From Rhodospirillales bacterium (lineage in GTDB: Bacteria; Pseudomonadota; Alphaproteobacteria; Rhodospirillales; Magnetospirillaceae), in NCBI GenBank assembly GCA_019455065.1, contig JACFNC010000004.1, positions 1 to 64,000 of the forward strand: DNA of 64,000 bases. The letters are read 5' to 3'. The notes below the pieces were generated by a model. It was given only the letters and a program-made list of their open reading frames with translations, made no database searches and had not been told where the DNA came from. A program made the translations under genes and the position numbers. The first letter of the stretch is position 1. Every line of letters begins with the position of its first letter. Of this stretch, positions 59,316 through 64,000 are shown piece by piece.

Positions 59316-61069
59316 TGTGCGGCATCGCCGGCGTCATGACGCGCGACGGCGCCAGCCCCGATCCCTCGGTTCTCGATGCCCTTTCGGCGGCTCTGGCGCA
59401 TCGTGGTCCCGACGGGCGCGGCCGGCATCTGCGCGACGACGTCGGCCTCGTGCATGACCGTCTGGCGATCATCGACCTCGCCACCGGGGATCAGCCGCTC
59501 GGCGGGCCGGACGGCCACTGCGCGCTGGTCGCCAACGGCGAAATCTACAACTATCTGGAACTTCGCGCGGAAATGCCTGAGGCGCGGTTCCGCACCCAAT
59601 CCGACTGCGAGCCCGCCCTGCATCTCTATTGCCGCTTCGGCACCGGTTTCGCGAAGCGCCTGCGCGGCATGTACGCCATCGCCATTCACGATGCGCGAAA
59701 CCGCCGCCTGATCCTTGCCCGCGACCCGTTCGGCATCAAGCCGCTGTACTTCGCCGAAACCCCCGCCGGCTTCGCCTTCGCCTCGGAGCCGCAGGCGCTG
59801 GTGGCGGCCGGTCTCGTAACCCCCCGGATTGATCCGCACGCGCGGAACGAACTGCTGCAACTGCAATTCACCACGGCCTCCATTTTCCAGGGTATCGAGC
59901 GGGTGGCCCCAGGCGAAACCCTGGTGGTGGAAGGTGGCCGCGTCGCCGAACGCAGGCGGCTCGAGCCGCTTCCCGCCGGAGGTGTCGTCCAGGACGACCA
60001 GAACCGCATCCTCTACCGCCTCGACGAGGTGCTGGCCGAGAGCGTGCTGCTGCACCAGCGCTCCGACGTGCCCTACGGGATGTTCCTGTCCGGCGGCATC
60101 GATTCCTCGGTCCTGCTGGCGATGATGGCGCGGCTGAACCCTCGGCCGGTGCTCGCCTTCACGGCGGGGTTTCCGGGCACCGGTGTTCACGACGAGCGGG
60201 AACTGGCCCGCCTTCTGGCGCGCCAGGTCGGCGCCGAGCATCGCGAGGTCGAGATCGGCGAAGGCGATTTCTGGCGTCTGCTGCCCGAGATCGCCGCCGC
60301 GGTGGACGATCCGATCGCCGACTACGCCATCGTGCCCACCTACGTGCTGGCGCGCGAGGCCAGCCGCCACGTCAAGGTGGTGCTGAGCGGCGAGGGGGGC
60401 GACGAGCTGTTCGCGGGCTATGGCCGCTATCGCGCCGCCATGCGGCCCTGGCCGTTCGCCCGCGCAATGCGCCGCCGCGGAACCTTCGACGGCCTGAACG
60501 TGCTGCGCGAGAAGCCGGCGGGATGGCGGTCGGGCATCGACGCCGCCGAACGCCGCCTCAAGCGCGACGGGCTCAGCAAGCTGCAATGGGCGCAGGCGGT
60601 CGATTGCGAACACTGGCTGCCGGACGATCTGCTGATCAAGCTCGACCGCTGTCTGATGGCGCATGGGGTCGAGGGTCGTGTGCCCTTCCTCGATCCGGTC
60701 GTCGCCGATTTCGCGTTCCGCCTGCCCGACGGCATGAAGGTCCGCAAGGGGCTGGGCAAATACGCGCTGCGCCGCTGGCTGGAGACCGCCCTGCCGGCCG
60801 CCCGGCCGTTTGCCAAGAAACGCGGATTCACCGTGCCGGTCGGCGAGTGGATCGCGAGGCGGCCGACGCTCGGCCCGCTGGTGGCGAGGCAGCCGGCGAT
60901 CGCCGAGATCGCCCGGCCCGAGGCCGTCGCCCATCTGTTCGCCACCGGCGGCCTCGGCCATCACGCTTTTGCCGCCTGGACGCTGCTGTTCTATGCTTTG
61001 TGGCACCGCCGCCACGTCGAGGGGCTGCCGCCGCAGGGCGACGTGTTCGACACCCTGGCGGCGCGCTAG
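59315..61069 (+). CDS. asnB: asparagine synthase (glutamine-hydrolysing), class B
   Basis: The 584-residue protein starts MCGIAGV, so Cys2 is the glutaminase nucleophile. The N-terminal glutaminase domain has NGEIYNYLELR and RDPFGIKPLY; the synthetase domain has the PP-loop FLSGGIDSSVLLA and VLSGEGGDELFAGY. It could make asparagine or amidate a sugar acid or other acid in a polysaccharide, as the coupling with two glycosyltransferases suggests. Start overlaps the previous stop. Confidence 0.92.
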   Translation: MCGIAGVMTRDGASPDPSVLDALSAALAHRGPDGRGRHLRDDVGLVHDRLAIIDLATGDQPLGGPDGHCALVANGEIYNYLELRAEMPEARFRTQSDCEPALHLYCRFGTGFAKRLRGMYAIAIHDARNRRLILARDPFGIKPLYFAETPAGFAFASEPQALVAAGLVTPRIDPHARNELLQLQFTTASIFQGIERVAPGETLVVEGGRVAERRRLEPLPAGGVVQDDQNRILYRLDEVLAESVLLHQRSDVPYGMFLSGGIDSSVLLAMMARLNPRPVLAFTAGFPGTGVHDERELARLLARQVGAEHREVEIGEGDFWRLLPEIAAAVDDPIADYAIVPTYVLAREASRHVKVVLSGEGGDELFAGYGRYRAAMRPWPFARAMRRRGTFDGLNVLREKPAGWRSGIDAAERRLKRDGLSKLQWAQAVDCEHWLPDDLLIKLDRCLMAHGVEGRVPFLDPVVADFAFRLPDGMKVRKGLGKYALRRWLETALPAARPFAKKRGFTVPVGEWIARRPTLGPLVARQPAIAEIARPEAVAHLFATGGLGHHAFAAWTLLFYALWHRRHVEGLPPQGDVFDTLAAR

Positions 61070-61083
61070 ACGAGGAGAGCCGC

Positions 61084-62415
61084 ATGTCCCAGCCCTTCGA
61101 TTTGATCCTCCACGGCGGCACCGTGGCCACGCCCGGCGGGCTCGTGCGTGCCGACGTCGGTGTGCGGTACGGCAAGGTGGCGGCGATCGGCGACCTGGCT
61201 CACGCGAAGGCCGCCGAGAGGTTCGACGCCGAGCACCTGCACGTGCTGCCCGGGGTGATCGACACGCAGGTCCATCTCCGCGAGCCGGGCAACGAGCACA
61301 AGGAGGATCTGGCCACGGGCACCGCCGCCGCCGCGCTGGGCGGGGTGGTCGCCGTCTTCGAGATGCCGAACACCAAGCCGCCCACCACCGACGCCGGCGC
61401 GCTCCAGGACAAGCTTGCGCGGGCGCGCGGCCGCGCCTGGGTCGACCACGCCTTTTTCGTCGGGGCCAGCGCCGGGAACGTCGACGATCTGGCGGCGCTC
61501 GAGGCGATGCCGGGCTGCGCCGGGATCAAGCTTTTCATGGGATCATCGACCGGCAACCTTCTGGTCGAGAACGACGAGGCGGTGCGCCGGGTATTGGCCG
61601 CCGGCCGCCGCCGGGTCGCGGTCCATGCCGAGGACGAGGGGCGGCTGCGCGAGCGCCACGCACTGGTCGCCGGCGGCACCGACGCGGCCATGCACCCCGT
61701 GTGGCGCGATGCCGAAACGGCGCTGCTGGCGACCCGGAGGCTGATGCGGCTGGTCGAGGCGACGCGGCGGCGGGTGCACGTCCTCCACGTCTCGACGGCC
61801 GACGAACTGCCGATCCTCGAGGCGCATCGGGACCTCGCCACCGTCGAGGTGACGCCACAGCACCTCACCCTGGAGGCCCCCGACTGCTACGAGCGGCTGG
61901 GGACCTACGCCCAGATGAACCCGCCGATTCGCGACGGGCGGCACCGCGAGGCGCTGTGGCGCGCGGTGGTCGGCGGCCTGGTCGACTGCATCGGCTCCGA
62001 CCACGCCCCGCATACCCGCGAAGAGAAGGGTCAGCCCTATCCCAAGAGCCCGTCGGGGATGCCGGGGGTGCAGACCCTGGTGCCCGTCATGCTCGACCAC
62101 GTGGCCGCAGGTCGGCTCAGCCTGGAACGCTTCGTCGACCTGACCAGCGCCGGCCCGGCGCGCATCTACGGAATCGCCGGCAAGGGCCGCATCGCGCTTG
62201 GCTACGACGCCGATTTCACCGTGGTCGATCTCAAGCTCCGGCGGCGCATCACCAATATGTGGATCGCCAGCCGCTGCGGCTGGACGCCCTTCGACGGCCT
62301 TCACGTCGTCGGTTGGCCGATGGCGACCGTCATCCGCGGCCGTATGGTGATGCGCGAGGACCAGTTGATCGGTGAAGCCGCTGGCGAACCCGTGCGCTTC
62401 CATGAGGCGGGGTGA
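61084..62415 (+). CDS. pyrC: dihydroorotase
   Basis: The 443-residue amidohydrolase has the metal ligands of a working enzyme: DTQVHLREPG, the carbamylated Lys region GIKLFMGSS, VHAEDEGRL, HVLHVST and IGSDHAPHT. It closes carbamoyl-aspartate to dihydroorotate in pyrimidine synthesis. Full ligands argue against the inactive PyrC2 type. It starts 14 bases after asnB with GAGGAG upstream. Fits class I dihydroorotases; a related amidohydrolase role cannot be excluded. Confidence 0.87.
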   Translation: MSQPFDLILHGGTVATPGGLVRADVGVRYGKVAAIGDLAHAKAAERFDAEHLHVLPGVIDTQVHLREPGNEHKEDLATGTAAAALGGVVAVFEMPNTKPPTTDAGALQDKLARARGRAWVDHAFFVGASAGNVDDLAALEAMPGCAGIKLFMGSSTGNLLVENDEAVRRVLAAGRRRVAVHAEDEGRLRERHALVAGGTDAAMHPVWRDAETALLATRRLMRLVEATRRRVHVLHVSTADELPILEAHRDLATVEVTPQHLTLEAPDCYERLGTYAQMNPPIRDGRHREALWRAVVGGLVDCIGSDHAPHTREEKGQPYPKSPSGMPGVQTLVPVMLDHVAAGRLSLERFVDLTSAGPARIYGIAGKGRIALGYDADFTVVDLKLRRRITNMWIASRCGWTPFDGLHVVGWPMATVIRGRMVMREDQLIGEAAGEPVRFHEAG

Positions 62416-62451
62416 CGCTTGGGGCGATGACGTCAACCGTTGGAGGGTAGG

Positions 62452-63438
62452 ATGTCCTTTTCCGCATTCGTTATCGAGGAAGCCGACGGCAAGGTGTCGG
62501 GCGCCGTCCGGTCGCTTGACGACGCCGACCTGCCCGAGGGCGACGTCACCGTGCGCGTCGCCTGCTCGACCCTGAACTACAAGGACGGGCTGGTTCTCAA
62601 CGGTCTGGGCAAGCTGGTCCGGCAATATCCGCACGTACCCGGCATCGACTTCGCCGGCACCGTCGAGGCGTCGTCCTCTCCCGACTACAAGCCGGGGGAC
62701 AAGGTGATCCTGACCGGCTGGCGGGTCGGGGAAACCCATTGGGGCGGTTACGCCCAGAAGGCACGGGTGCGGTCGGACTGGCTGGTGCCGCTGCCGTCCG
62801 GCTTGAGCGAAAGGCGGGCGATGGCGATCGGGACCGCCGGGTTCACGGCCATGCTGGCGGTGATGGCGCTGGAGGATCATGGCCTTGTCGCGGGGGGCGA
62901 GGTTTTGGTCACCGGGGCCTCCGGAGGGCTGGGCAGCGTCGCCATGGCGGTGCTCGCCAGGCTCGGCTACCGGGTGGCGGCGGTCACCGGCCGCGCCGAA
63001 ACCCATGACTACCTCAGGGATCTGGGAGCGGACACGATCCTCGACCGCGCGGAATTTTCCGAGGCCCCCAAACGGCCCATGGCCAGCGCCCGCTGGGCGG
63101 GAGCCGTGGACGCGGTGGGCGGCACCACCCTGGCCAACGTCATCGCAGGCATGGCCTACGGAGCGCCCATCGCCGCCTGCGGCAACGCGGGCGGGATCGA
63201 TCTCCATACGACGGTGCTGCCCTTCATCCTGCGTGGCGTCGGCCTTCTTGGGGTCGATTCGGTGATGTGCCCGAAGGAGCGCCGGCTGCGGGCCTGGGAC
63301 CGATTGGTGCGGGACCTGCCGCTCGACAAGCTGGACGCCATGACCACCGTGGCGCCGCTGGCCGAACTGCCGGAGCTCGGACGGCGCATCCTCAAGGGCC
63401 AGGTGCGCGGCCGCGTGGTCGTCGACGTCAACCTTTAG
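62452..63438 (+). CDS. AcuI/YhdH-type quinone oxidoreductase-like reductase
   Basis: The 328-residue MDR-superfamily protein has CSTLNYKDGLVLNG (in part), the catalytic-domain GIDFAGTV, WGGYAQKARV and the NADP-binding VTGASGGLGSVAMAVLARLGY. Close families include acrylyl-CoA reductase AcuI, which uses NADPH to reduce acrylyl-CoA. No structural zinc Cys cluster is present. The ATG at 62452 has GGAGGG upstream. Substrate inferred by family only. Confidence 0.88.
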   Translation: MSFSAFVIEEADGKVSGAVRSLDDADLPEGDVTVRVACSTLNYKDGLVLNGLGKLVRQYPHVPGIDFAGTVEASSSPDYKPGDKVILTGWRVGETHWGGYAQKARVRSDWLVPLPSGLSERRAMAIGTAGFTAMLAVMALEDHGLVAGGEVLVTGASGGLGSVAMAVLARLGYRVAAVTGRAETHDYLRDLGADTILDRAEFSEAPKRPMASARWAGAVDAVGGTTLANVIAGMAYGAPIAACGNAGGIDLHTTVLPFILRGVGLLGVDSVMCPKERRLRAWDRLVRDLPLDKLDAMTTVAPLAELPELGRRILKGQVRGRVVVDVNL

Positions 63439-63495
63439 GTAGTTGGCCGGCCCCGCCCGCGTCGCCATGTCGGGGGCATGGCGGAGGGCGCGGCG

Positions 63496-63681
63496 ATGAT
63501 CGCTTTGGTGTTGTTGCTGGCGGGCTTGTCGGGCTGTGGCGGGGACAAGCCCGCTCCGATCTACTGCTACCGCACCCTCGCGGCCCCGGACTGCTATGCG
63601 CAACCCCAGCCGGGCGAGGCGCATCGCCTGATCGGCTACTACGGACCGCCGCCCGATACCTCGCCAAAGACGACTGATTAA
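63496..63681 (+). CDS. small predicted lipoprotein
   Basis: From ATG 63496 (GGAGG eight bases upstream) the 61-residue product starts with a lipoprotein signal, IALVLLLAGLSGC, where Cys is the lipidation site. The mature part has two further Cys and many Pro and Tyr (YCYRTLAAPDCYAQPQPGE). It resembles short alphaproteobacterial lipoproteins of unknown function. An ATG six codons earlier is less suitable. Confidence 0.72.
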   Translation: MIALVLLLAGLSGCGGDKPAPIYCYRTLAAPDCYAQPQPGEAHRLIGYYGPPPDTSPKTTD

Positions 63682-63741
63682 CCTGTCGATATCCCGGCAG
63701 TTCCATTAACTTAGCGTCGGTTCCTGCGCCGGAGTTGCCGT

Positions 63742-64000
63742 TTGCTGTTCGAATCGGTCTTCCACGAGCTGTCGGTCCTGTTGATCTTCGCATCGGGCCT
63801 CGCCTTCATCGGGCTCATCCTGCGGCAGCCGCTCATCGTCTCGTTCATCGCCGCCGGCATCCTCGCCGGCCCCTCGGTGTTGGGGATCGCGCAATCCGGG
63901 GCCTATCTCGACGTCCTGGCCGAGTTCGGGGTCTCGCTTCTGCTCTTCGTGGTGGGTTTGAAGCTCGACCTGCATCTCATCCGCACCACCGGCCCGGTGG
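63742..64000 (+). CDS. Kef-type monovalent cation:proton antiporter (5' part, cut by window end)
   Basis: From TTG 63742 (GGAG seven bases upstream) the frame is open to the window edge and encodes at least 86 residues: LIFASGLAFIGLILRQPLIV, then AAGILAGPSVLG, and FGVSLLLFVVGLKLDL, the first helices of CPA2 antiporters with the conserved AGxLxGP motif. The rest lies outside the window, so whether it has regulatory TrkA domains is unknown. Confidence 0.88.
   Translation, partial: MLFESVFHELSVLLIFASGLAFIGLILRQPLIVSFIAAGILAGPSVLGIAQSGAYLDVLAEFGVSLLLFVVGLKLDLHLIRTTGPV

Overview
The window is a high-GC chromosomal segment from an alphaproteobacterium, most likely a Rhodospirillales-type organism. 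The markers are a GAAC-N7-GAAC SOS box in front of recA, a MucR/Ros zinc-finger regulator, a phasin gene flanked by CTGC-N3-GCAG (PhaR-type) palindromes, a long-chain polyprenyl diphosphate synthase, and many short intergenic palindromes of the CCCGGG-(5 nt)-CCCGGG type. This placement is inference; no rRNA is present.

1-9.3 kb: recA; an HxlR regulator divergent from an acyl-CoA dehydrogenase; a tightly coupled trio (ABC-type ATPase with no permease, HypB/UreG-like GTPase rich in Cys pairs, 4Fe-4S protein) that looks like a cofactor-maturation module of unknown target; a GlxA-type regulator divergent from a methyltransferase; a ParDE toxin-antitoxin pair; and a GNAT gene reduced to a pseudogene. 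9.3-20.9 kb: guaA and a GNAT; then an operon behind a near-perfect sigma-54 promoter (TonB-dependent receptor, His-tailed exported protein, NapH/NosR-like membrane Fe-S protein, small CX4CX2CX2C membrane protein); then a prolyl-tRNA editing enzyme, a methyltransferase and a fused 5-oxoprolinase that carries a palindromic repeat inside its reading frame.

21-28.2 kb (minus strand): a run of 13 genes that joins sulfur-carrier functions (split YeeE/YedE transporter, TusA, two DsrE-fold proteins, two rhodanese-type proteins, several one-helix proteins including a 30-residue one) to a monohaem cytochrome c and a complete cytochrome cd1 nitrite reductase NirS. No haem d1 biosynthesis gene is nearby. 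This is the most unusual arrangement in the window. Divergent from it are an RHH_4-type protein and a Cys-motif protein of unknown function, then a CBS/nucleotidyltransferase protein.

30.9-33.4 kb: a lower-GC island with a small RHH-like controller, a beta-class DNA amino-methyltransferase and a PD-(D/E)XK-type endonuclease, i.e. a compact restriction-modification system with a perfect 18-bp palindrome at its promoter. 33.5-39.1 kb: a signalling cluster with a symporter-fused histidine kinase, a small membrane protein, a DnaQ-type exonuclease fused to a degenerate membrane histidine kinase, and a response regulator. 39.5-45 kb: a SET-domain protein, the phasin, a MoxR/VWA pair, an S49 peptidase, TrmN6-like methyltransferase and polyprenyl synthase.

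45.9-64 kb: tRNA-Pro(CGG), a DapA-family enzyme, MucR, a phosphoribosyltransferase, the PrkA-YeaH-SpoVR stress operon, a chemoreceptor, YgfZ, and a same-direction run of two glycosyltransferases, asparagine synthase, dihydroorotase and an AcuI-like reductase, then a small lipoprotein and the start of a Kef-type antiporter cut by the window edge.
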